A stretch of DNA of 8,882 bases from Fidelibacterota bacterium (GTDB lineage: Bacteria > Fidelibacterota > UBA2242 > JAFGTP01), in the NCBI GenBank assembly GCA_029939785.1, contig JAOZSG010000129.1:1-8882 (forward strand), in the 5' to 3' direction. Positions within the stretch are counted from its first letter, which is position 1. Each line of letters begins with the position of its first letter. The position numbers and the translations under genes are program-made. The notes under the pieces are model-generated. The model was not told where the DNA came from, did no database searches, and saw only the letters and a program-made list of their open reading frames with translations. Shown here in pieces: positions 1-5,277 of this stretch.

Positions 1-50
1 CAGATAAACTGAAATCTGTGATGAAATGCTCGTTTTCTATTTGTTCTACA

Positions 51-515
51 TTAACTATCTCCTAACTTTTCAATCAAATCTTTTGCATCCATCTCAAGTT
101 TTGAAAAGGCAAACCATTTTTTGCCAAGATCTTTTAAAGATGCTCCAAAATGATAAACAGTTTCACTCCGTAATACTGCAGAAAGCATTGAAACACCTTG
201 TTCTGTAAAGACAAAAGGTAATTTTCTTTTTCCTCCGTGTTTTGAGTTTGAAGTCACAATTTGTGATATCAAGTTTGAAGAATTCTGATTTAAGGTATCA
301 TCTTGGAACCTCAAGTTTGTTAACTCTTCTTTTGTAAGTTGAAACCTGAACTTTTTTGGAAATCTATCAATATTTCTTTTGACTGCCTGATTTAACACTC
401 TTGTTTCGACATTATATAAATTTGCCAAATCAGAGTCTAACATTACCTGCAAACTCCGGATAGAATAAATTTTATTTTGAATGTTTTCTAATGATACAAT
501 TTTTTTTATCTTCAT
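51..515 (-). pseudogene. ORF6N-domain DNA-binding protein, internally deleted
   Basis: The 154-residue frame begins with a clear ORF6N domain, a DNA-binding module found in phage and mobile-element regulators. The motifs are IRSLQVMLDSDLANLYNV (about 19-36), RNIDRFPKKFRFQLTKEEL (about 48-66) and PFVFTEQGVSMLSAVLRSE (about 100-118). Directly after RSE the chain jumps to YHFGASLKDLGKKWFAFSK (about 121-139). In the longer members I know (about 280-300 residues) that segment is the C-terminal end, following a His-Asp-Arg-Phe stretch. The whole middle, roughly 120-150 residues, is absent, yet the frame stays open, so this looks like an in-frame internal deletion rather than a decayed gene. The start ATG follows three in-frame TGA codons; an AGAGAG stretch about ten bases upstream is a weak ribosome binding site. 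It may still make a DNA-binding protein. Domain identity is firm; the deletion is inferred from remembered family layout. Confidence 0.75.
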
Positions 516-521
516 TCATCA

Positions 522-710
522 TCAACTCTCTAAAATCGGTTTCAATATTTCAGGAGATTTTTCTCGCCAGGTTGATGCTGTTTTATTGAAAATAGCAACG
601 TTTAATAAATCTGCTTCATTTTTAAAGAGGTCGAATTCGACCCCTTTAAAATCTGCTTTAAAATCAATATAAATACTTTTCGGCTTTTTGTTTATATTTT
701 GCTTTTTCCA
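522..710 (-). pseudogene. KilA-N family remnant
   Basis: This is an open stretch of 62 codons with no usable start; TAA lies directly upstream and TGA ends it six bases before the ORF6N start, in the same frame. Two parts look like the bacterial KilA-N family. ADFKGVEFDLFKNEA resembles the segment early in the KilA-N domain (family pattern like FKPVEFDxFKNEAG). ADLLNVAIFNKTASTWREK resembles the late C-terminal segment (pattern like EADMLNVALFGKTAKEWR). In intact proteins these are separated by well over 100 residues, and here they are fused at the shared Asn-Glu-Ala-Asp. A short ATG-led peptide in another frame (ATG at 709-711) leads into it and stops at once. I read it as a broken, internally deleted gene that once sat in tandem with the ORF6N gene. 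Family assignment is from memory of conserved motifs. Confidence 0.55.
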
Positions 711-780
711 TTATATTTATAAATTTCCCCATTTTTTTATAAAACTTTTGAGATAATACTATTTTTCATCTCCATTTAAT
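711..780. other. gene-free flank of the KilA-N remnant
   Basis: No coding signal is seen. On the minus strand, 727-757 reads as the head of the dispersed repeat found at 6146-6214 (ATCTCAAAAGTTTTATAAA), so this stretch is probably repeat-derived rather than a promoter region for the broken genes. Confidence 0.35.
727..757 (-). repeat. partial head of dispersed repeat (CAAAAGTTTTAT type)
   Basis: The minus strand reads ATCTCAAAAGTTTTATAAA, followed by an A-rich ATGGGG stretch. It matches the head of the longer repeat at 6146-6214 (GTATCAAAACTTTTATGG). Only about 30 bases are shared. Confidence 0.4.
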
Positions 781-855
781 AGTGACGCACCTAAAGGTGC
801 TTTATACATTAGGAAATAGAATTTTTCTACAAATAGTACTGCACCTCTGGTGCTC
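781..855 (+). repeat. two-hairpin palindromic repeat, copy A
   Basis: Two short perfect stems, GCACCT-AA-AGGTGC (787-800) and GCACC-TCT-GGTGC (841-853), are separated by 40 AT-rich bases ending in CTACAAATAGTACT. Copy B at 1222-1291 in the opposite orientation has the same layout and the same flanking words (AATAGTG before the first stem, TACAAATAG before the second), although the stem and loop sequences differ. This resembles REP or BIME-like interspersed palindromes. The two copies bracket the nest of repeats between them. Confidence 0.6.
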
Positions 856-863
856 AATTTTGA
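854..863 (+). repeat. 10-base direct repeat, left flank of MITE-like element
   Basis: TCAATTTTGA occurs here and again at 1001-1010, exactly bracketing the element at 864-1000. It may be a target-site duplication. Because the word is nearly self-complementary, it could instead be the outer part of the terminal inverted repeats. Confidence 0.4.
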
Positions 864-1000
864 CAGATTCGTAAAAAATCTAACTTCTTTCATTTTTTGT
901 AAGCTCTGTCATCTTGATTATAAGGCCGGTTTTTGACGGGGCGAAAGGTGATTGCGAAGTAACAATGATTCCAACTTTCAAACTACTTTTTACGAGCCCA
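864..1000 (-). mobile_element. MITE-like element, copy 1
   Basis: This 137-base block has imperfect terminal inverted repeats sharing TCGTAAAAA: CAGATTCGTAAAAAAT on the left, and TGGGCTCGTAAAAAGT on the other strand at the right end. The minus strand matches the block at 5030-5175 along nearly its whole length, including TTTGAAAGTTGGAATC, CCGTCAAAAACCGG and GATGACAGAGCTTAC. Size, inverted ends, lack of a transposase and several copies suggest a non-autonomous miniature transposable element. A partial third copy lies at 1146-1195. Confidence 0.6.
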
Positions 1001-1010
1001 TCAATTTTGA
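1001..1010 (+). repeat. 10-base direct repeat, right flank of MITE-like element
   Basis: TCAATTTTGA, identical to 854-863. A close variant, TCAATTTTAA, follows the partial copy at 1196-1205, so the word goes with element ends in this cluster. It does not flank the copy at 5030-5175, which favours a target-site explanation. Confidence 0.4.
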
Positions 1011-1030
1011 TGAAGCCGCAAAAAGTATTT

Positions 1031-1150
1031 TTTAACGCAGAGACCGCAAAGATCGCAGAGGCTATAGTTTTAAAATACAATAAATTTGTGCCCGTCAGTA
1101 GCCGGATTTTAGAACGGGGCTTTGCGTCCTCAGCGTCTTTTGTTGTTAAA
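1031..1150. mobile_element. 120-base element with inverted ends (TTTAACGCAGAG type)
   Basis: The left end reads TTTAACGCAGAGACCGCAAA and continues with GATCGCAGAG. The right end, read on the minus strand, is TTTAACAACAAAAGACGCTG and continues with AGGACGCAAAG. The two 30-base ends are imperfect inverted repeats with a GC-richer centre (CCGTCAGTAGCCGG). The words CGCAGAG, CGCAAAG and GCGTC recalled from many bacterial genomes mark an abundant small dispersed repeat. It appears to lie between copy 1 and the partial copy of the MITE-like element, as if inserted there. Confidence 0.5.
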
Positions 1151-1195
1151 CCAGGCTTTTGACTGGCGTTAAAATTTTTACTTTTTACGAAGTTG
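1146..1195 (-). mobile_element. MITE-like element, partial copy 3
   Basis: The plus strand runs ACCAGGCTTTTGACTGGCG and then CTTTTTACGAAGTTG. This parallels AGGCCGGTTTTTGACGGGGCG and CTTTTTACGAGCCCA of copy 1, but the stretch between them is shortened. It is followed by TCAATTTTAA, close to the flank of copy 1. I take it as an internally deleted copy. Confidence 0.4.
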
Positions 1196-1221
1196 TCAAT
1201 TTTAATTTATTACAATTTTTT

Positions 1222-1291
1222 TAGCCACATAGTGGCGATCCTATTTGTAATATATCAATTTTTCAAAAAACTTAGCACCGTAGGTGCGGCA
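1222..1291 (-). repeat. two-hairpin palindromic repeat, copy B
   Basis: The stems are GCCAC-ATA-GTGGC (1224-1236) and GCACC-GTA-GGTGC (1275-1287), 38 bases apart. Read on the minus strand it parallels copy A: AATAGTGCC, first stem, AT-rich spacer ending TTACAAATAGGATC, second stem. The first hairpin is also enclosed by TATTACAA (1208-1215) and TTGTAATA (1245-1252), which could extend the stem. Confidence 0.6.
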
Positions 1292-1320
1292 CTATTCAAT
1301 ATTTGTTCATTCAAACAGTG

Positions 1321-1350
1321 TTTTTATTTTTCATAAAACTTTTGATACAG
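1321..1350 (-). repeat. partial head of dispersed repeat (CAAAAGTTTTAT type)
   Basis: The minus strand reads CTGTATCAAAAGTTTTATG followed by AAAAATAAAAA. It matches the head of the repeat at 6146-6214 (GTATCAAAACTTTTATGG, then AAAAATGAAAG) with about three differences over 29 bases. The body with the GACAGGATTAAC word is not present in recognisable form next to it. Confidence 0.45.
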
Positions 1351-1438
1351 TCACCTATTTGACTATTTAACCAAATAGACTTTTTATGGCAATCCTGTCT
1401 TATTAGAAAATATGGGCAAATCAGTTCAATCCGTCTGA

Positions 1439-1479
1439 TCCGTACTCCATTCCTATTAACAATAGGTACGGAGTTCGGA
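1439..1479. promoter_or_regulatory. strong 19-base-pair imperfect hairpin upstream of the operon
   Basis: The two arms, 1439-1457 and 1461-1479, pair around the loop AAC with 16 of 19 matches. The core CCTATT-AAC-AATAGG is perfect and the outer part pairs CCGTACTCC with GGAGTTCGG. No U-run follows, so it is not a typical terminator. It lies about 25 bases upstream of the promoter -35. It may be another dispersed palindrome or a cruciform/protein-binding site; its role is unknown. Confidence 0.4.
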
Positions 1480-1504
1480 ATTTATAATTAATCTGAAAAA
1501 AAAC

Positions 1505-1535
1505 TTGACTTAGATTAAATCAAATTTTAGATTTG
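1505..1535 (+). promoter_or_regulatory. promoter of the peptidase-cyanophycinase-transporter operon
   Basis: TTGACT (1505-1510) and TAGATT (1528-1533) are 17 bases apart. The same bases also fit the Bacteroidota pattern TTG-N20-TAnnTTTG, as TAGATTTG at 1528-1535. Transcription would begin near 1540, giving a leader of about 30 bases before the ATG at 1571. Confidence 0.55.
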
Positions 1536-1549
1536 TAATAAATATTACA
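1534..1549. promoter_or_regulatory. candidate operator, perfect inverted repeat
   Basis: TGTAATA-AA-TATTACA has perfect 7-base arms and a 2-base spacer. It overlaps the end of the -10 element and the expected transcription start, a position where a bound repressor would block initiation. The RpiR-type regulator at 5278-6129 is the natural candidate to bind it. Its half-sites also occur by chance in the repeat at 1208-1252, so the assignment is an inference. Confidence 0.4.
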
Positions 1550-1570
1550 GTGAAAGAAAAAGTGGAATAG

Positions 1571-2677
1571 ATGTTACGAAAACAAAAACCTTCTGATAGA
1601 CTTGTTGAAATATTCTTAGAATTAGTCAAAATTGACGGTATTTCATATAGGGAATTAGATGTAAATGATTACCTCATTAAGTTTTTGCGAAAATTAGGTT
1701 TAAATCCATTTGTTGATAACGCTGGGGAAAAAGTCGGTAGTAATACTGGAAATATTATTTGTAATATTGGCAATGGTGGTGATTTTGTTGTCATTTCACA
1801 TATGGATACTGCTGCATCTACAATAAATATCAAACCCCAACTTCTCGAAGATAGGATTACATCAGATGGTAAAACAATTTTAGGTGCTGATAATCGTGCT
1901 GGAATTGCGTTAATTTTATATAACCTTGAACAACTATTATATAATAAAGAAAAGATTAAAAATTTTACACTCTGTTTTACAATTTGTGAAGAACATAATA
2001 TCGAAGGTTCAAAATATTTACAATTACCATCATCAATCAAAAGAGGTTTTGTAATAGATTCATCTTTGCGTCCCGGGAAATTTATTCACACAACTTATGG
2101 TGCAAAAGGTTTGGATATCAAGATTACAGGGAGAGCTTCTCACGCAGGTCTTCATCCTGAAGATGGAATTAGTTCGATTTTCACTGCTTCACAAGCGATT
2201 TCCAAACTAAAACTGGGACGAGTCAATGAATATACTACATCAAATTTTGGGCTTATCAATGGTGGTGAAGCTATTAACATTATTCCTAAAGAAACTCATA
2301 TAATTGGTGAAGTAAGATCAAAAAATATTGAAGAAATTGAAAAAATTATTAATGAATATAAATCCCAATTTGAGTTGGCTTGTAAACAAAATGGAGCAAC
2401 ATTGGAATTTAGTTCACATTGGGATTTTCATCCATATTATATTGATGAGGAATCTAAAGTATTTCAAACAATATTTAATATTATAAAAAATATCGGACTT
2501 AAGCCTGAACCAATGCTATCAGCAGGTGGAAGTGATGCCAACTCTCTAAATAAAAAAGGAATTAAAACTGTAAATATTGGAATTGGTGCTCAAAATCCAC
2601 ATTCCTATGATGAATTTATATTATTAGAAGATCTAAAGGCAGCTTCTGATATTGTCTGTGAAATTATTAAAGGATGA
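1571..2677 (+). CDS. M20 family metallopeptidase, peptidase T-like
   Basis: This is a cytoplasmic two-zinc aminopeptidase or dipeptidase of the M20 family (368 residues, typical length). All expected ligand motifs are present. SHMDT holds His77 and Asp79, GADNRAG holds the bridging Asp107, and CEEHNIEG holds the catalytic base Glu140 and ligand Glu141. FVIDSS holds Asp163, and NPHSYDE near the end holds His344. The lid or dimerisation domain spans about 175-285, with GRASHAGLHPEDG and NGGEAINIIP. SAGGSDAN (317-324) matches the family's substrate-binding loop. There is no signal peptide. Only a weak GTGGA sequence precedes the ATG. The gene leads an operon and nearly abuts the cyanophycinase. 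This suggests that it cleaves the dipeptides cyanophycinase releases (beta-Asp-Arg or beta-Asp-Lys), a job usually ascribed to isoaspartyl dipeptidases. Family assignment is very secure; the substrate is an inference. Confidence 0.92.
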   Translation: MLRKQKPSDRLVEIFLELVKIDGISYRELDVNDYLIKFLRKLGLNPFVDNAGEKVGSNTGNIICNIGNGGDFVVISHMDTAASTINIKPQLLEDRITSDGKTILGADNRAGIALILYNLEQLLYNKEKIKNFTLCFTICEEHNIEGSKYLQLPSSIKRGFVIDSSLRPGKFIHTTYGAKGLDIKITGRASHAGLHPEDGISSIFTASQAISKLKLGRVNEYTTSNFGLINGGEAINIIPKETHIIGEVRSKNIEEIEKIINEYKSQFELACKQNGATLEFSSHWDFHPYYIDEESKVFQTIFNIIKNIGLKPEPMLSAGGSDANSLNKKGIKTVNIGIGAQNPHSYDEFILLEDLKAASDIVCEIIKG

Positions 2678-2685
2678 TAAAAACA

Positions 2686-3528
2686 ATGAAAAACAAATTA
2701 TTTATGATTCTCCTATTATTTTCCGGTCTTTTTGCAGAACAAGGTGATTTGTTTATAATTGGTGGAGGAGAAAGACCTGTTTCGATGATAAAGTATTTGA
2801 TTTCGATATCAGGATCTGAAAATAGTAATATAATAGTGATACCAAATGCAAGTGGTGATCCAGAAGATGTAGCAAAATATCAAGTAAATCAATTCCTGGA
2901 AACCGGTGCTACTCAGGCAAGTTATGTTTATGCCTTAGGTGAAATGCTGAATGCTGATTCAGTAGTACAAAAAATTGAGAAAGCAACTTGTATATTTTTT
3001 TCAGGTGGAGATCAGAGACGATTAACAAAAGAATTGTTGAATACGAAATTACTCAAAAAAATTAATGAGAAATGGCAAAATGGCTGTGTCATCTCAGGAA
3101 CAAGTGCCGGTGCAGCAGTTATGAGTGAATTAATGATTACTGGTGATGAACTTAAAAACAAAGACAAGAAAAAAAGTTTTATTACTATTGAGCCGGAAAA
3201 TATTCAATTGACTCAGGGTTTTGGGTTTGTTAAAAATGCAATTATAGATCAGCATTTTATAGCAAGAAAAAGACAGAATAGATTGATTTCAGTTGTTTTG
3301 GAACATTCAGAATTATTAGGAATTGGTATTGATGAATCTACTGCAATTCAGGTAAAAAATAATGGAGTATTAAAAGTTGTTGGAAAAAATAGTGTAATGA
3401 TTTTCGATGCAACAAAATCGAAAAATATTACTACTGACATGAATAATAATTATTCGGCATCAAATATTAAGATGCATATTTTAACATCGGGACAATATTT
3501 TGATATGAAGAAACGAAAGATGAAATGA
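2686..3528 (+). CDS. cphB: cyanophycinase, exported (S51 family)
   Basis: This serine exopeptidase hydrolyses cyanophycin (multi-L-arginyl-poly-L-aspartate) to beta-Asp-Arg dipeptides. Signature motifs, counting from this start: GGGERP (26-31), FFSGGDQRRL (104-113), GTSAGAAVMSE (138-148) with nucleophile Ser140, AIIDQHFIARKRQNRL (185-200) with catalytic His190, and GIGIDESTA (212-220). These fit cyanophycinase better than peptidase E. The N-terminus MKNKLFMILLLFSGLFA is a signal peptide with probable cleavage before Glu-Gln-Gly, so the enzyme should act in the periplasm or outside. An upstream ATG at 2674 overlaps the peptidase stop. I prefer 2686 because AAAGGA (2669-2674) is then 11 bases away and the signal peptide is well formed. 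The mature chain of about 263 residues is close to cyanobacterial CphB. Its stop overlaps the transporter start (ATGA). Confidence 0.88.
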   Translation: MKNKLFMILLLFSGLFAEQGDLFIIGGGERPVSMIKYLISISGSENSNIIVIPNASGDPEDVAKYQVNQFLETGATQASYVYALGEMLNADSVVQKIEKATCIFFSGGDQRRLTKELLNTKLLKKINEKWQNGCVISGTSAGAAVMSELMITGDELKNKDKKKSFITIEPENIQLTQGFGFVKNAIIDQHFIARKRQNRLISVVLEHSELLGIGIDESTAIQVKNNGVLKVVGKNSVMIFDATKSKNITTDMNNNYSASNIKMHILTSGQYFDMKKRKMK

Positions 3529-5012
3529 AGAAGTTTTCTGCACCAGATACTTATGTAATAATTTTTTTCGTTGTACTTTTGGCCTTTGGATTGAGTTGGA
3601 TAATTCCACAAGGGAATTTTGAAACTAAAACAATTATATATGAACAAAATGGTAAAAAAATAGAAAAGACAGTATTGAATCCTGAATCTTTTTCCTATAA
3701 AAATGAAGGATCTGAAAATAGGGGAACTTCTTTTTTTGGGGAAGGCGGAGAACCAGGATTTTTAAATTATGTTTTTGATGGTATTGTATCCGGTGATAAA
3801 TGGAGTTCTGCTGTTGGTGTAATAGCTTTTATTCTTGTTATTGGTGGAGCATTTGGGATTATTTTAAAAACCGGAGCAATTGAGACCGGAATAAATGTCT
3901 TAATCACAAAAACGAGAGGGAATGAAATTCTATTACTTCCTATAATGTTTTTTATATTTTCATTAGGTGGTGCTGTTTTTGGTATGGGTGAGGAAGCGAT
4001 AGCTTTTTCTATGATTCTTATACCTATGGTTATTGCACTTGGTTATGATTCAATCACTGGAATAATGATCACATTAGTGGCAACTCAAATTGGTTTTGCC
4101 ACATCATGGATGAATCCTTTTAGTGTAGGAATTGCTCAGGGTATTGCAGAAGTTCCTGTAATGTCGGGTAGTTTTTTTAGAATTATTATGTGGATTGTTT
4201 TTACAATTATTGGTATGACATACACTTTTTATTATGCACGAAAGATCAAAAAAATTCCTGATCTGTCATTATCTCATGAAAGTGATGAATATTTTAGAAA
4301 TGATTTTAAGCGGCCGGAAGTTTTAAACCATAAACTATCAATTGGAGATTATCTCATATTACTGACAATATTTTTATCGATAGTATGGATTATTTATGGA
4401 GTAATGTTTAGAGGATATTATATTCCGGAAATTGCAACCCAGTTTTTTGTAATGGGATTGGTCTCAGGAATTATCGCTGTAATATTCAAACTAAATGATA
4501 TGAAGATAAATGACATTGCAGAAGGATTCCGAAATGGAGCAAAAGACCTGCTTGGAGCAGCAATGATTGTAGGGATGGCAAAAGGTATTGTTATTATTCT
4601 TGGTGGAGATGATCCTGCTACTCCTTCGGTTTTAAATACAATTTTATATAATATTGGAAGTACTGTAGCAATTTTTCCTGTTGTAATTTCTGCCTGGTTT
4701 ATGTATGTATTTCAATCAATATTTAATTTTTTTATTGTGTCTGGTTCTGGTCAGGCTGCTTTGACAATGCCATTAATGGCACCATTGGCAGATCTGGCAG
4801 GAGTAGAAAGACAGATTGCTGTACTTGCATTTCAACTGGGAGATGGATTTACAAATTTAATAGTTCCTACATCAGCATCTTTGATGGGATGTCTTGGAGT
4901 TGCACGTCTTAATTGGGTTCAGTGGGCAAAATTTCAATTCAAATTTCAAATATTATTATTTTTATTGGGATCGTTGTTTGTTATTGTCGGTGTCATAATA
5001 GGATTAAATTAA
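3525..5012 (+). CDS. yfcC: YfcC/DcuC-superfamily inner-membrane transporter
   Basis: This 495-residue polytopic membrane protein belongs to the YfcC group (Pfam DcuC superfamily), related to basic amino acid antiporters and often annotated as a C4-dicarboxylate carrier. Family signatures are WIIPQGNF (25-32), VIGGAFGIILKTGAIETGI (105-123), FSLGGAVFGMGEEAIAF (145-161), MNPFSVGIAQGIA (196-208), SGSGQAALTMPLMAPLADL (406-424) and FQLGDGFTNLIVPTSASL (436-453). About 11-13 hydrophobic segments are evident, starting with residues 9-27 and ending with 474-494. Residues 33-80 form a hydrophilic loop. The ATG overlaps the cyanophycinase TGA, implying translational coupling. With an exported cyanophycinase and a cytoplasmic peptidase beside it, the likely cargo is beta-aspartyl dipeptide, arginine or lysine, possibly in exchange for a product. 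The family is secure; the cargo is inferred. Confidence 0.88.
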   Translation: MKKFSAPDTYVIIFFVVLLAFGLSWIIPQGNFETKTIIYEQNGKKIEKTVLNPESFSYKNEGSENRGTSFFGEGGEPGFLNYVFDGIVSGDKWSSAVGVIAFILVIGGAFGIILKTGAIETGINVLITKTRGNEILLLPIMFFIFSLGGAVFGMGEEAIAFSMILIPMVIALGYDSITGIMITLVATQIGFATSWMNPFSVGIAQGIAEVPVMSGSFFRIIMWIVFTIIGMTYTFYYARKIKKIPDLSLSHESDEYFRNDFKRPEVLNHKLSIGDYLILLTIFLSIVWIIYGVMFRGYYIPEIATQFFVMGLVSGIIAVIFKLNDMKINDIAEGFRNGAKDLLGAAMIVGMAKGIVIILGGDDPATPSVLNTILYNIGSTVAIFPVVISAWFMYVFQSIFNFFIVSGSGQAALTMPLMAPLADLAGVERQIAVLAFQLGDGFTNLIVPTSASLMGCLGVARLNWVQWAKFQFKFQILLFLLGSLFVIVGVIIGLN

Positions 5013-5029
5013 ATGGATATTATAGAAAA

Positions 5030-5175
5030 TAAACTCGAAAGAAGTAATTTGAAAGTTGGAATCGTTGTCACTTCGGAATCACCCTTCGATCCGTCAAAAA
5101 CCGGACTTATAAGCAGGCTCAGGATGACAGAGCTTACGAAAAATGAAACTAATTTAACTTTTTACGAGTCTATCA
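5030..5175 (+). mobile_element. MITE-like element, copy 2, within the operon
   Basis: This block is similar to 864-1000 in opposite orientation, with the shared words TTTGAAAGTTGGAATC, CCGTCAAAAACCGG and GATGACAGAGCTTAC. It carries a six-base-longer middle (AGCAGGCTC). The right end is TTTTTACGAGTCTATCA; the left end (ACTCGAAAGAAG) is a worn copy of the inverted repeat. It sits between the transporter stop and the regulator, stretching that gap to 265 bases, and so may uncouple the regulator from the operon. A frame stays open across it but looks incidental. Confidence 0.6.
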
Positions 5176-5203
5176 GAGAAAAATTGGAAAAAAAACAAAA
5201 ATG

Positions 5204-5257
5204 CTCAACCTCAACCTCAATCTTAACCTCAACCTCAATCTTAACCTCAACCTCAAT
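5204..5257 (+). repeat. tandem repeat of CTCAAC-type hexamers
   Basis: Nine hexamers in a row (CTCAAC, CTCAAT and CTTAAC variants) mostly form an 18-base higher-order unit, CTCAACCTCAATCTTAAC. The array ends about ten bases before the ribosome binding site of the regulator gene. Such arrays change length by slippage, which would alter the 5' leader but not the reading frame of the regulator. Confidence 0.8.
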
Positions 5258-5267
5258 CCCATCCTTT

Positions 5268-5272
5268 GGAGG
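5268..5272 (+). promoter_or_regulatory. ribosome binding site that sets the regulator start
   Basis: GGAGG lies five bases before TTG at 5278 and is the strongest such site in the cluster. An in-frame TTG at 5266 overlaps it and so cannot be the start it serves. Confidence 0.65.
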
Positions 5273-5277
5273 TAAAT

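Noticed and set aside
1..50. Possible repeat fragment (GAAATCTGTGATGAAAT) at the left edge
   Set aside because: It looks like a common dispersed word, but the window holds too little of it to define.
621..650. 30-base near-perfect palindrome centred on GGTCGAATTCGACC
   Set aside because: It falls on the codons of the FKGVEFDLFK segment of the KilA-N remnant, so coding explains it as well as an operator or terminator; no U-run follows.
880..1162. Overlapping open frames on both strands in the repeat nest
   Set aside because: They follow repeat sequence, lack ribosome binding sites and show no protein-family pattern.
1355..1378. CTATTTG/CAAATAG hairpin with following T-run as a terminator
   Set aside because: Seven AT-rich pairs around a 10-base loop are too weak, and no gene ends nearby in that direction.
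1669..2040. 123-codon frame antisense to the M20 peptidase
   Set aside because: The sense strand carries all M20 catalytic motifs; this is a shadow frame.
2674..2685. ATG at 2674 as the cyanophycinase start
   Set aside because: The purine-rich AAAGGA would overlap this ATG; the ATG at 2686 has workable spacing and a better signal peptide.
2686..3528. Peptidase E (alpha-aspartyl dipeptidase) as an alternative S51 assignment
   Set aside because: The length, GGDQ, GTSAGAAVM, IDQHF and GIDEST motifs fit cyanophycinase; peptidase E is shorter and lacks this pattern.
5204..5257. CRISPR array
   Set aside because: The units are 6-18 bases with no spacers, so this is a simple tandem repeat.
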